Position numbers and translations under genes: made by a program. DNA of 64,000 bases from Marinobacter salexigens (lineage in GTDB: Bacteria; Pseudomonadota; Gammaproteobacteria; Pseudomonadales; Oleiphilaceae). Shown here in pieces: positions 7,583 through 15,806 of this stretch. Numbering within the stretch: the first letter of the stretch is position 1; every line of letters begins with the position of its first letter. The notes under the pieces are model-generated. The model saw only the letters and a program-made list of their open reading frames with translations, was not told where the DNA came from and did no database searches. Where the stretch lies: NCBI RefSeq assembly GCF_018860765.1, contig NZ_JAHKPV010000021.1, positions 1,064,449 to 1,128,448 of the forward strand, read 5' to 3'.

Positions 7583-9418
7583 ATGCCTCAGTATCGTTCG
7601 CGGACTTCCACCGCAGGCCGTAACATGGCTGGCGCCCGCGCCCTCTGGCGCGCCACCGGCATGAATGACGGTGATTTCGGCAAGCCGATTATAGCGGTTG
7701 CCAATTCCTTCACACAGTTTGTGCCCGGACACGTTCACCTCAAAGATCTCGGGCAACTTGTTTGTCGCGAGATCGAAGCTGCTGGCGGCGTGGCCAAAGA
7801 GTTCAACACCATTGCGGTAGACGATGGCATCGCCATGGGCCACGACGGCATGCTGTACTCCCTGCCCTCCCGTGAAATCATCGCCGACTCTGTAGAGTAC
7901 ATGGCCAATGCCCATTGTGCCGACGCTCTGGTGTGCATCTCGAACTGCGACAAAATCACACCGGGCATGCTGATGGCAGCCATGCGCCTGAACATCCCCG
8001 CCATTTTCGTATCCGGCGGCCCTATGGAGGCCGGCAAAACCAAACTGTCCGAGCACAAGCTGGACTTGGTAGATGCCATGGTCATTGCTGCAGACCCAAC
8101 TGCAGACGATGAAATGGTTGCGGAATACGAGCGCAGCGCCTGCCCGACCTGCGGATCATGCTCCGGCATGTTCACCGCCAACTCAATGAACTGTTTGGCG
8201 GAGGCCATTGGCCTAGCCCTGCCCGGAAATGGTTCTATGCTGGCTACCCACGCCGACCGCGAGCAACTGTTCCTGAGAGCCGGCCGCCAGATTGTGGAGA
8301 ATGCAAAACGGTATTACGAACAAAACGACGCCAGTGTGTTGCCCCGGAGCATCGCTTCCATGGCTGCCTTCGAGAACGCTATGGTTATGGATATCGCCAT
8401 GGGCGGCTCCACCAATACCATACTGCACCTGCTCGCAGCGGCTCAGGAGGGCGGCGTTCCGTTTACTTTGAACGAGATTGACCAGCTTTCCCGCAAAGTT
8501 CCCCAGTTGTGTAAAGTGGCGCCAAACTCGCCGAAGTACCACATGGAAGACGTACACCGCGCCGGTGGCATTATGGGCATTCTTGGTGAGCTTGAACGTG
8601 GCGGCTTGATCAATACAGACCTGCCAACTGTGCACAGCAAAACCATGAAAGAGGCCCTGCAAATCTGGGATATTATGCGCTCCCCGTCCCCCGAGGTTGT
8701 GGCGTTTTATAAAGCCGGGCCAGCCGGCATCCCTACCCAGACAGCGTTCAGCCAAAGTACGCGCTGGCCTAGCCTCGACGGCGACCGCGAAGCAGGTTGC
8801 ATCCGCTCTGTTGAACACGCATACAGTTCCGAGGGCGGCCTTGCCGTTCTCTACGGCAATATCGCTGTTGACGGTTGCGTGGTAAAGACTGCTGGCGTGG
8901 ATGAGAGCATCTTTATTTTCGAGGGTAAAGCTAAGGTATTTGAAAGTCAGGATGCTGCAGTTGCTGGCATTCTGGATGACCAAGTCACGCCTGGCGATGT
9001 TGTCATCATCCGTTACGAAGGCCCCAAGGGCGGCCCTGGCATGCAGGAAATGCTCTACCCCACAAGCTATCTGAAATCCAAAGGGCTGGGTAAAGACTGC
9101 GCACTGTTGACCGACGGACGCTTCTCCGGCGGCACTTCCGGGCTTTCCATCGGCCACGCATCACCCGAGGCTGCCGCTGGTGGAGCAATCGGGCTGATCG
9201 AAAATGGCGATACTATCTTGATCGACATCCCCCAGCGCTCAATTAATGTGCAACTGGACCAGCAAGAGCTGGATCGCCGTCGCGAAGCACGGGACGCCAA
9301 AGGCTGGAAGCCTGAGCAACCAAGAGCGCGCGCCGTATCAGCTGCTCTAAAGGCATACGCACTGCTGGCCACTAGTGCCGACAAAGGCGCGGTAAGAGAT
9401 TTGGAAAAGCTGGGCTAG
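7583..9418 (+). CDS. ilvD: dihydroxy-acid dehydratase
   Basis: Dehydrates 2,3-dihydroxy-isovalerate and -methylvalerate to the 2-oxo acids in valine/isoleucine synthesis. The 611-residue product is full length (E. coli 616). The iron-sulfur and magnesium site motifs are present: SNCDKITPGM, CPTCGSCSGMFTANSM and GHDGMLYSLPSREI. The ATG at 7583 (MPQYRSRTST) matches the family start; the frame is open upstream for 31 more codons but lacks family sequence. It stands alone between a divergent HDOD gene and a terminator. Confidence 0.98.
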   Translation: MPQYRSRTSTAGRNMAGARALWRATGMNDGDFGKPIIAVANSFTQFVPGHVHLKDLGQLVCREIEAAGGVAKEFNTIAVDDGIAMGHDGMLYSLPSREIIADSVEYMANAHCADALVCISNCDKITPGMLMAAMRLNIPAIFVSGGPMEAGKTKLSEHKLDLVDAMVIAADPTADDEMVAEYERSACPTCGSCSGMFTANSMNCLAEAIGLALPGNGSMLATHADREQLFLRAGRQIVENAKRYYEQNDASVLPRSIASMAAFENAMVMDIAMGGSTNTILHLLAAAQEGGVPFTLNEIDQLSRKVPQLCKVAPNSPKYHMEDVHRAGGIMGILGELERGGLINTDLPTVHSKTMKEALQIWDIMRSPSPEVVAFYKAGPAGIPTQTAFSQSTRWPSLDGDREAGCIRSVEHAYSSEGGLAVLYGNIAVDGCVVKTAGVDESIFIFEGKAKVFESQDAAVAGILDDQVTPGDVVIIRYEGPKGGPGMQEMLYPTSYLKSKGLGKDCALLTDGRFSGGTSGLSIGHASPEAAAGGAIGLIENGDTILIDIPQRSINVQLDQQELDRRREARDAKGWKPEQPRARAVSAALKAYALLATSADKGAVRDLEKLG

Positions 9419-9433
9419 CTTGGATCTTAACTA

Positions 9434-9469
9434 AAAAAGCCCGCGCAGATGAAGTCTGCGTGGGCTTTT
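9434..9469. terminator. terminator after ilvD, probably bidirectional
   Basis: A hairpin with arms AGCCCGCGCAGA / TCTGCGTGGGCT (one G-T type pair) around a five-base loop, flanked by A6 on the left and T4 on the right. It serves ilvD on the plus strand and could also stop the convergent peptidoglycan-binding gene on the minus strand. Confidence 0.85.
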
Positions 9470-9488
9470 CTATTATAAGGTGCTGGTT

Positions 9489-9890
9489 TTAGAAGAAAGA
9501 CCAACCACCATCGTCCTCTTCCTCTTCCTTTTCAACTGCCTCTTCTTCAACCGGCTCCGACTTTTCAGGCGCTGCAGTTTGCGTTTTTGCAGGGCTAGCA
9601 CTGGTTGTGGCGGCAGCCATATCGATACGAATCAAGCCGAGTGCGTTTTTGGTGGCCTCATCGAGAATACCGTTTGCCTGCAGTCCATTATCCTTCTGGA
9701 AACGGGTCAATTCCGACCGAGTGGCAGGGTCCATGCCGGGGTTCACGTTGGTAATGTCGTAGCCTGCACCGTAAAGGGCATTTTTAAGCGCCACAATTTC
9801 ATCCGCGAAGGCGGCGGGTGCGAAACCTAGTAATGCGGCAGCGCCGAATGCGAGCGCTATGTGCCTCAAACGGGCAATGGTGTTTTTCAT
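9489..9890 (-). CDS. secreted peptidoglycan-binding domain protein
   Basis: A 133-residue protein with an N-terminal signal peptide (MKNTIARLRHIALAFGAAALLGFAPAAFA, cleavage expected after AFA), a PG_binding_1 domain (about residues 33-83: LKNALYGAGYDI to GILDEATKNALGL) and a low-complexity acidic tail rich in Glu, ending DDGGWSFF. It should be periplasmic and bind peptidoglycan; no catalytic domain is attached. I chose the ATG at 9890, preceded by GGTGAG, because the signal peptide then begins correctly; an open frame to 9956 is hydrophilic. It is monocistronic, convergent with ilvD. Confidence 0.85.
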   Translation of the reverse strand: MKNTIARLRHIALAFGAAALLGFAPAAFADEIVALKNALYGAGYDITNVNPGMDPATRSELTRFQKDNGLQANGILDEATKNALGLIRIDMAAATTSASPAKTQTAAPEKSEPVEEEAVEKEEEEDDGGWSFF

Positions 9891-10014
9891 AATACTCACC
9901 TGCTTTACTCCTGATATCTTTTCGATATCCGTTTCTTTCTTGTTATGTGGTGCCAATCTCCACAGGCTGAGGCATCTTTAAGAAAAGACTAACATACTTT
10001 TGTCTCGTGTCGCC

Positions 10015-11094
10015 TTAATCGACATCATCTCCCGGCGCTTCAACCCTTTGCGATTCTTCACTGAACTCTCGAATAAATATTCCCCAGAACGCCATGAACA
10101 AAGCCGCAACAAGGGGCCCCATCACGAAGCCGTTAATGCCGAACATGGCCAAGCCCCCCAACGTTGATAGCAGCACAATGTAATCCGGTAGTTTTGTATC
10201 TCTACCTACCATAATCGGTCGCAAAATATTATCCGCCAGCCCGATCACAACTACGCCAAATACCGTTAATACCACTGCCTGAACAATGTCGCCCACAGCG
10301 GCAAGATAGATAGCGGCGGGCACCCACACCAGCGCAGCACCTACAGCGGGAAGCAACGAAAAGATAGCCATAACCACACCCCACAGCAGGGCCCCTGTAA
10401 TGCCGAGAACCCAGAAAATGATGCCACCTAGAGCACCCTGAATAATGGCGATCAACAAGTTACCCTTTACCGTCGCGCGGGTCACTTCAGCGAACTTTGC
10501 GAACAGCAGCCGCTCACGCTCATCTCCCAGAGGCAGTGCTCGAATCATCAGGTCAATCAGCTTGCTGCCATCGCGCAACAGAAAGAATGCCAGATAAACC
10601 ATCAGTGCCAGCCCGAGGAAAAACTGAAAGGTGTTTTGACCTATGCCCAACGCCTGCTTGGCTAGAAACTGGCTACCACCTACAAACAGGCTGACAACCC
10701 GATCACGAATTTCGCTAAAGTTAATATCAAATTGCGCAAGGAACGCCTGTATGGCCGGGAACGATTGGTTCACCTGATCGATATATTCTCCGGGCTTTAT
10801 CTCTCCTTCCTGAATTTTCTGATAAATACCCAACCCTTCCGCCACCAGAGACGTAACCAGTACCAGCACAGGAATTACTACAATCAACATGCATATTGTT
10901 AGCGTGATCAACGCATTCACGTTGGGCCGGTCACCAAGTCTGCGCACCAGAAAAAGCTGCAGCGGATGAAAAATCAAGGCAATGGCGATGGCCCAGAAGA
11001 TAGGGCCAATAAAAGGCTTCATAAGAAGCACGAAAGCCAAAGATACCCCTACCAGCATGGCAAGAAAGGTCCGCGTTTCGAGTTTTGCGTACAT
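10015..11094 (-). CDS. AI-2E family transporter (PerM/UPF0118)
   Basis: A 359-residue integral membrane protein with about eight membrane segments, family AI-2E transporter. Characteristic features are the central hydrophilic stretch between the second and third segment groups (about residues 85-150) and the glycine-rich ALLWGVVMAIFSLLPAVGAALVWVPAA region near 240. Members have been tied to autoinducer-2 export or Na+/H+ exchange, so the substrate cannot be stated. The C-terminal tail is acidic (RVEAPGDDVD). It is monocistronic as far as I can see. Confidence 0.88.
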   Translation of the reverse strand: MYAKLETRTFLAMLVGVSLAFVLLMKPFIGPIFWAIAIALIFHPLQLFLVRRLGDRPNVNALITLTICMLIVVIPVLVLVTSLVAEGLGIYQKIQEGEIKPGEYIDQVNQSFPAIQAFLAQFDINFSEIRDRVVSLFVGGSQFLAKQALGIGQNTFQFFLGLALMVYLAFFLLRDGSKLIDLMIRALPLGDERERLLFAKFAEVTRATVKGNLLIAIIQGALGGIIFWVLGITGALLWGVVMAIFSLLPAVGAALVWVPAAIYLAAVGDIVQAVVLTVFGVVVIGLADNILRPIMVGRDTKLPDYIVLLSTLGGLAMFGINGFVMGPLVAALFMAFWGIFIREFSEESQRVEAPGDDVD

Positions 11095-11215
11095 AATTCT
11101 GCTTTGTCCCTGTCAGATTCAGTCGCGCAACAGCCTACCACGACCTCATGGCCACTCATGCATGCTTCAGGTTATAGTGAAAAGTTGTTGATTAACGATT
11201 AAACAGGTCACGGCA

Positions 11216-11563
11216 TTGGAACTGGAAACCTTTAACACGGATACGGCCCTAGAGGCCGCTGCGGAGTTGCGCCGGGTTTTGGCAGCCAGAACTCATCGCA
11301 AAAAGGTCATGGGCCAAGAAGTGCTGGTGCCGGGACAGTTGGGGGAGGCCCTGCAACTGCCGCGAATTATTAACCGCCTTCAGAGCAAGCAGCAAAAGAT
11401 GCGCGATCAGGGACTGGATGATTTCCAAGAACTCTGGCCAACCCTTTCTGTCGCAACCCGTGAAAAAGTGCTCAACGCCATAGGATGGTACGACCCCAAA
11501 GACCTGAGTTGGGAGGATAAGCGCTCAAACCGGCGGCCGATAGTCGACCCGAACAATTCCTGA
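11216..11563 (+). CDS. hypothetical protein
   Basis: I do not recognise this 115-residue protein. It is mostly charged and predicted helical, with no signal peptide or membrane segment. It starts at a TTG, with AGG eight bases upstream; no ATG or GTG start is available early in the frame, so the start is uncertain. The tail (LSWEDKRSNRRPIVDPNNS) is basic then polar. It lies between a divergent AI-2E permease and the dehalogenase-like gene, separated from the latter by a palindromic element, so co-transcription is doubtful. Base composition resembles the neighbours. Confidence 0.6.
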   Translation: MELETFNTDTALEAAAELRRVLAARTHRKKVMGQEVLVPGQLGEALQLPRIINRLQSKQQKMRDQGLDDFQELWPTLSVATREKVLNAIGWYDPKDLSWEDKRSNRRPIVDPNNS

Positions 11564-11609
11564 TTCAAAGCAGCAACGCTCTGTTACGCAACTCAAACAC
11601 ACCAGCCTT

Positions 11610-11693
11610 CTAACTGATTTATCCTATTGGTTGAAGATTGTTGTACCGGTTTCAAAAAGAGAACCTACAACAATCACGCAACCAATCAGTTAG
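11610..11693. repeat. imperfect 84-bp palindrome upstream of dehalogenase-like gene
   Basis: Outer arms CTAACTGATT...GGTTG and CAACCAATCAGTTAG pair once a nine-base insertion (TATCCTATT) in the left arm is looped out; inner arms GATTGTTGTA and TACAACAATC are perfect, with a further GGTT/AACC inside and a ten-base centre. It lies entirely between the two genes and ends 13 bases before the ATG at 11707. It could be a cruciform or mRNA hairpin, a regulator site, or the remnant of a small non-autonomous element. Confidence 0.75.
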
Positions 11694-11706
11694 GACAGTC
11701 GATGGC

Positions 11707-12606
11707 ATGCGTATTCTGAGGACCGACGAAGACCGCTTCGCAGACCTTCCGGGTTACCCGTTTACTCCCCACTATCTGGATGTCGAGTCTGGCCTCCGGA
11801 TGCACTATGTTGACGAGGGTCCCGTTGGCGCATCGCCGGTTCTTATGCTTCATGGAGAGCCATCTTGGTCGTACCTGTACCGCCATATGATTCCAATTGT
11901 TGCTGCGGAAGGCTACCGCGTATTGGCGCCAGACCTAGTGGGCTTTGGTAAGTCTGACAAGCCTGCATCTGTTAACGACTACAGTTACGATCGGCATCTG
12001 GCATGGCTCACCCACTGGCTCAAAGCTCTTGACCTGTGGAATATCACTCTGGTCTGCCAAAACTGGGGATCACTACTAGGGCTGAGGCTTGCAACTGAGC
12101 TACCGGACCGATTCCAACGCATCATTGTTGGCAATGGCATGCTTCCAACCGGTGAAGTCCGTGCACCTGCAACATTCAGCGTATGGAAAGCCTTTGCAAC
12201 ACACAGCCCATGGTTTCCAGTTAGCAGGATTGTACAACTAGGTACCGAACGCACACTGAACAAATACGAGTTAGCTGCCTACGAAGCGCCCTTCCCTACC
12301 ACCGAGCACAAGGCGGGCGCACGTGCATTCCCTAAATTGGTGCCAATATCACCTGAAGATCCGTCAAGCAGCGCAAACAAAGCCGCCTGGAAAGTCCTAG
12401 AAAAATGGCGCAAGCCCTTTATTACCTGTTTTAGCAGCGGCGACCCTATAACCCGCGGCGGAGACCGATACATGCAGCGCCGCATTCCGGGCGCACTTGG
12501 GCAGCCTCACATCACTTTGCGCGGCGGGCATTTTTTACAGGAAGACTCTCCAGAGGATTTTGCACGGATCATTATCGACGCACTCAAAGCTGAAATAGCG
12601 GCCTGA
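11707..12606 (+). CDS. haloalkane dehalogenase-like alpha/beta hydrolase, nucleophile Asp replaced by Asn
   Basis: A 299-residue alpha/beta hydrolase of the haloalkane dehalogenase subfamily I type. HGEP (49-52) forms the oxyanion region, Asp246 (SSGDPITRGGD) and His275 (RGGHFLQED) fit the catalytic acid and base, and Trp120 fits a halide-binding Trp. The nucleophile position, Asp in DhlA (QDWGG) and LinB (HDWGS), is Asn119 here (CQNWGS; codon AAC at 12061-12063). One base change from GAC would restore Asp. So the protein is either inactive as a dehalogenase, activated by deamidation, or has another role. The start at 11707 gives the family N-terminus (MRILRTDEDRFADLPGYPF); the longer open frame runs through the palindrome. 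Confidence 0.85.
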   Translation: MRILRTDEDRFADLPGYPFTPHYLDVESGLRMHYVDEGPVGASPVLMLHGEPSWSYLYRHMIPIVAAEGYRVLAPDLVGFGKSDKPASVNDYSYDRHLAWLTHWLKALDLWNITLVCQNWGSLLGLRLATELPDRFQRIIVGNGMLPTGEVRAPATFSVWKAFATHSPWFPVSRIVQLGTERTLNKYELAAYEAPFPTTEHKAGARAFPKLVPISPEDPSSSANKAAWKVLEKWRKPFITCFSSGDPITRGGDRYMQRRIPGALGQPHITLRGGHFLQEDSPEDFARIIIDALKAEIAA

Positions 12607-12638
12607 GTCGCCATTTCGCTAGAGAGCAACAGCGCTAT

Positions 12639-13427
12639 TTAGCCAAAGACCGTGACCGTCTGGCGGCTGACCGCCAACAACTCCCCGCGCGAGGTCCAGA
12701 CCCGGGCATTGAAATGGCAGTAGCCATCCCCAGCCTGCTCAATGCTCGCCTTGTATAACAGCCAATCGTCGGCCTTTAGAGTTGGTCTCGGATGAATGAT
12801 ATCCAAAGCCCAGGACAATGAACTGGCTGGCACAGCAGATTTAAAGTGCTGCAGAACAGGCGCAGGCCAAGCATCGACCAGCGCCACTATGTGTGCATCG
12901 GTCAGTGTTTCAGGCACTTCCCGGAACCGCATCCAACCACCCATTTCCCGACTGCTCCCACCGGTAAATGGCATACTGCCGTAGGCCCAACGCAATTCTA
13001 TAAAACCTATGAAACCGGGGGTTACACCTTCAATAAATGGCAAGCTCTGGCATTGATCCACAGGTTTCGCATCGGGAGCGGGTTCTCCGTCAACCTGTAC
13101 TATTGATTCTCTGTCGCCCGCAAAGGCACCAATACAGATCAACCGGGGTTCTCCATTCTGGATAATCCGCCCCTCGACTTGGCTCACGGACCTACCTTCG
13201 CGCAGAATTTGCACTTCGAATAAGGCTGGTACATCCGCTTCTACCGGAGCCACAAATGACACATTCATGGACCGCATAGGCCTACTATCGGCTACCGCTC
13301 GCTCCATTCGGTCAAATAGCAAGCCGGTCGCCAGACCGCCGAAGGTTGCGCGCCCCTGCGACCAAGCTGCAGGCATCACCAACTCATTGCTGGCGCGACC
13401 AGCAGTTATCAATTCATCAAAGGTCAT
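12639..13427 (-). CDS. acyl-CoA thioesterase family protein (double hotdog)
   Basis: A 262-residue protein with two tandem hotdog halves, TesB-like (thioesterase-like superfamily). The N-terminal half holds QGRATFGGLATGLLFDRMERAV and the SMNVSFVAPVEADVPALFEVQILREGRSVSQVEGRI strand set; the C-terminal half holds SLSWALDIIHPRP and YCHFNARVWTSRGELLAVSRQTVTVFG. Such enzymes hydrolyse acyl-CoA thioesters; chain length is not predictable here. It is convergent with the dehalogenase-like gene (32 bases apart) and diverges from the helicase gene, so it is probably monocistronic. Confidence 0.82.
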   Translation of the reverse strand: MTFDELITAGRASNELVMPAAWSQGRATFGGLATGLLFDRMERAVADSRPMRSMNVSFVAPVEADVPALFEVQILREGRSVSQVEGRIIQNGEPRLICIGAFAGDRESIVQVDGEPAPDAKPVDQCQSLPFIEGVTPGFIGFIELRWAYGSMPFTGGSSREMGGWMRFREVPETLTDAHIVALVDAWPAPVLQHFKSAVPASSLSWALDIIHPRPTLKADDWLLYKASIEQAGDGYCHFNARVWTSRGELLAVSRQTVTVFG

Positions 13428-13562
13428 AGTGCGTTCCTGTTAGCAACCTATCGGTGGAGGAATAAAGACTGCCCAAAACGCGATTGCAATGCAATGGCAG
13501 CGTCCCGGCAACTACCTACAGACGGCTGAGGATTTTACGTATTAAATCCAGTAAAAAGCGGT

Positions 13563-13598
13563 TATAATATCGCCACATAATGCATTGCCCGGCAATGC
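13563..13598 (+). promoter_or_regulatory. helicase gene -10 element and 17-bp leader palindrome
   Basis: TATAAT at 13563-13568 is a consensus -10; no good -35 is seen at 16-18 bp. Just downstream, GCATTGCC-C-GGCAATGC (13582-13598) is a perfect palindrome expected around +7 to +24 of the transcript. It could be an operator or a 5' mRNA hairpin. Confidence 0.5.
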
Positions 13599-13625
13599 TC
13601 TACCTTCCGAATACCGAGTAAATCA

Positions 13626-15146
13626 ATGTCTGAATTGTCCTTTGCCGAACTGGGGCTGGATCCAGCCGTACTTGAAGCTGTATCCGCTATTGGTTACGAA
13701 ACCCCAACGCCCATCCAGGCCCAGTGCATTCCCGCACTGCTCGCTGGCAAACACTTACTGGGCGTTGCCCAGACCGGCACGGGTAAAACCGCTGCCTTCG
13801 CATTACCGCTGCTAAGCCGAATTGATGCCTCGATAAGCGAACCTCAAATTCTGGTTCTGGCCCCCACAAGGGAGCTGGCTATCCAGGTTGCAGAAGCGTT
13901 TACTTCTTACGCCGCTAAATACCGCAACTTCCACGTGTTGCCGATTTACGGTGGTCAGGATTTTTATCCTCAAATTAAAGGCCTCAGACGCGGCGCACAA
14001 GTTATTGTCGGTACGCCCGGCCGTATGCTCGACCATCTGCGCAAAGGCACATTGAAACTGGGCAACCTTAAAGCCTTGGTTCTGGATGAAGCCGATGAAA
14101 TGCTGCGTATGGGCTTCATTGATGATGTAGAAGCCATTCTGGCCAAGACGCCGGAAAACTGTCAACGCGCGTTGTTCTCCGCCACTATGCCACCGCAAAT
14201 TAAGAAGGTCGCCCAGACTTATCTTAGCGATGCGGTTGAAGTGAAAATCGAAAGCGAAACTCGTACCGTAGAGCGCATTTCCCAATTTGTTCTGCCCGTG
14301 TATGCAGAGCGTAAGCTGGATGCACTAACTCGTATTCTTGAAGTCGAGCCTATCGAGGCTGCGATTATCTTTGTGCGCACCAAAGCTGAAACCACGCTTC
14401 TGGCTGAAAAGCTCAGTGCCCGCGGGCACGCAGTTGCGCCGCTGAATGGCGACCTGAACCAACGCCAGCGTGAACAGACGGTAGAAGACCTAAAACGCAG
14501 TAAGAAAGATATCATTGTCGCTACCGATGTAGCCGCCCGTGGTTTGGACGTCCCCAGAATTACTCACGTTATCAACTATGACGTGCCCTACGATACGGAA
14601 GCCTATATCCACCGGGTTGGCCGCACAGGGCGCGCCGGGCGCACAGGCAAAGCTATTTTGCTGGTAACTCCCCGTGAGCGGAGCTGGCTGCGTACTCTTG
14701 AGCGTGCTACCAACTCGCCCATGGTTGCTTATGAGTTGCCGTCGCCGGTTGAGCTGAAGAAAATGCGCGAAGAGCAGTTCGAGAGCCAGTTACTGGGCTT
14801 TTCCGAGGACAAAAAACTCGCAAAATCCATGGCATTGCTGGATGAAATCGCCGAGCGCAACGAAATGGACATTGCCATGGTTGCTGGCGCTTTGGCCTGC
14901 TGGATGGAAGCTATGCAGCCGGGATCATTGCCGCTGGAGCAGCCAGAAGCGCTGCCGGTAGTCTCTGCGTCTGCACCCGCACGCCGTGACCGCAAGGGTG
15001 GCGGCCGTTCAGGCGAGTTTCGCAAGGGGCCACCGAAAGGTGGCTACAAAGGGCGCGGTGGCTCAGGTGCTCGTGGCAAGCCTTCTGGCAAAGGCGGCAA
15101 GCCTGCAGGCAAGCGGCCTCCTCGTCAGTCAGACGCCAAGCGCTGA
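13626..15146 (+). CDS. DEAD-box ATP-dependent RNA helicase
   Basis: A 506-residue RNA helicase with every core motif: Q motif (YETPTPIQAQ), Walker A AQTGTGKT near residue 50, PTRELA, TPGR, DEAD, SAT, then in the second RecA domain ATDVAARGLD and HRVGRTGRAGR (about 330-345). The C-terminal tail from about residue 450 is rich in Gly, Arg and Lys (RKGGGRSGEFRKGPPKGGYKGRGG), as in RNA-binding tails of DeaD-like helicases. Likely roles are ribosome assembly or cold adaptation; whether it is DeaD or another paralogue is not certain. Its last 22 bases overlap the convergent folA. Confidence 0.93.
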   Translation: MSELSFAELGLDPAVLEAVSAIGYETPTPIQAQCIPALLAGKHLLGVAQTGTGKTAAFALPLLSRIDASISEPQILVLAPTRELAIQVAEAFTSYAAKYRNFHVLPIYGGQDFYPQIKGLRRGAQVIVGTPGRMLDHLRKGTLKLGNLKALVLDEADEMLRMGFIDDVEAILAKTPENCQRALFSATMPPQIKKVAQTYLSDAVEVKIESETRTVERISQFVLPVYAERKLDALTRILEVEPIEAAIIFVRTKAETTLLAEKLSARGHAVAPLNGDLNQRQREQTVEDLKRSKKDIIVATDVAARGLDVPRITHVINYDVPYDTEAYIHRVGRTGRAGRTGKAILLVTPRERSWLRTLERATNSPMVAYELPSPVELKKMREEQFESQLLGFSEDKKLAKSMALLDEIAERNEMDIAMVAGALACWMEAMQPGSLPLEQPEALPVVSASAPARRDRKGGGRSGEFRKGPPKGGYKGRGGSGARGKPSGKGGKPAGKRPPRQSDAKR

Positions 15147-15640
15147 TAGACGACAAAGCTATAGTCGTAAGGATTGTTATCGGACGCGGAGAAATCCTCC
15201 CGTCCGATTTCTTCCCACTCATCCCAGTTCACTTCCGGAAAATACGCATCGCCATCCACCTCGGCGTGCACTTGAGTGATATAAATGCGGTCTACCATGG
15301 GTAGCGCTTCTGTATAGATTTGCCCTCCCCCGATAATCATTACTTCGTCACCCCCATCAAGTTCAGCCTGTGCTTCAGCTTTAATTACTGCCTCTTCCAA
15401 TGATGTTGCGCTAACGGTTCCTGCGGGGGCCTCCCGGTCTGCATTTCGGGAGATAACGACGTTCATCCGGCCCGGCAGTGGTCTGCCAATGGAATCCCAG
15501 GTTTTGCGGCCCATAATGATGGGTTTGCCTATGGTGGCTTGTTTGAAGTACTTGAGATCGCCTGGCAGGTACCATGGCAGCTTGTTATTTTTGCCAATAA
15601 CGCGGTTTCGCGACATGGCGACGATTAGTGCTTTACGCAT
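15125..15640 (-). CDS. folA: dihydrofolate reductase
   Basis: NADPH-dependent reduction of dihydrofolate to tetrahydrofolate. The 171-residue product has the family start (MRKALIVAMSRNRVIGKNNKLPWYLPGDL, with Trp and Asp of the active site in LPWYLPGDL), GRKTWDSIGRPLPGR and GGGQIYTEAL. I chose the ATG at 15640, preceded by GAGGA at eight bases; the frame stays open to 15733 but only through the intergenic repeat. It is convergent and overlapping with the helicase gene. It regenerates the folate oxidised by thyA, encoded just upstream on the same strand. Confidence 0.97.
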   Translation of the reverse strand: MRKALIVAMSRNRVIGKNNKLPWYLPGDLKYFKQATIGKPIIMGRKTWDSIGRPLPGRMNVVISRNADREAPAGTVSATSLEEAVIKAEAQAELDGGDEVMIIGGGQIYTEALPMVDRIYITQVHAEVDGDAYFPEVNWDEWEEIGREDFSASDNNPYDYSFVVYQRLASD

Positions 15641-15666
15641 GCTTGGGTTCCTCTGATTCGGGGGAT

Positions 15667-15777
15667 GCAAGAATGCGGGAAGGGCTCTCCAAAAACCGCT
15701 GCAAGTACGTCCGTGTACGCTTGGCTCTGCCATCCATGGCTCCGAACATTTTTGGAGAGCCCTTCCCGCATCCTTGC
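15667..15777. repeat. 111-bp palindromic intergenic element between thyA and folA
   Basis: The arms 15667-15695 and 15749-15777 are 29 bases each and complementary at 28 of 29 positions (arm core ATGCGGGAAGGGCTCTCC followed by A5). The 53-base centre holds smaller dyads, GTAC-GTCCGT-GTAC and a GCCATCCATGGC stretch. It has no coding potential of its own, and its size and shape fit a REP/ERIC-like dispersed repeat or small MITE. I see no second copy in this window. Confidence 0.85.
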
Positions 15778-15806
15778 GATCGAGCTTTGGATGAATCCTG
15801 CCGGTT

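Noticed and set aside
8213..9157. 314-codon open frame antisense to ilvD
   Set aside because: It lies wholly inside the well-supported ilvD frame, shows no family features and no ribosome site; a shadow of codon bias.
11638..11706. Upstream extension of the dehalogenase-like gene
   Set aside because: The added codons run through the palindrome and do not resemble the family N-terminus.
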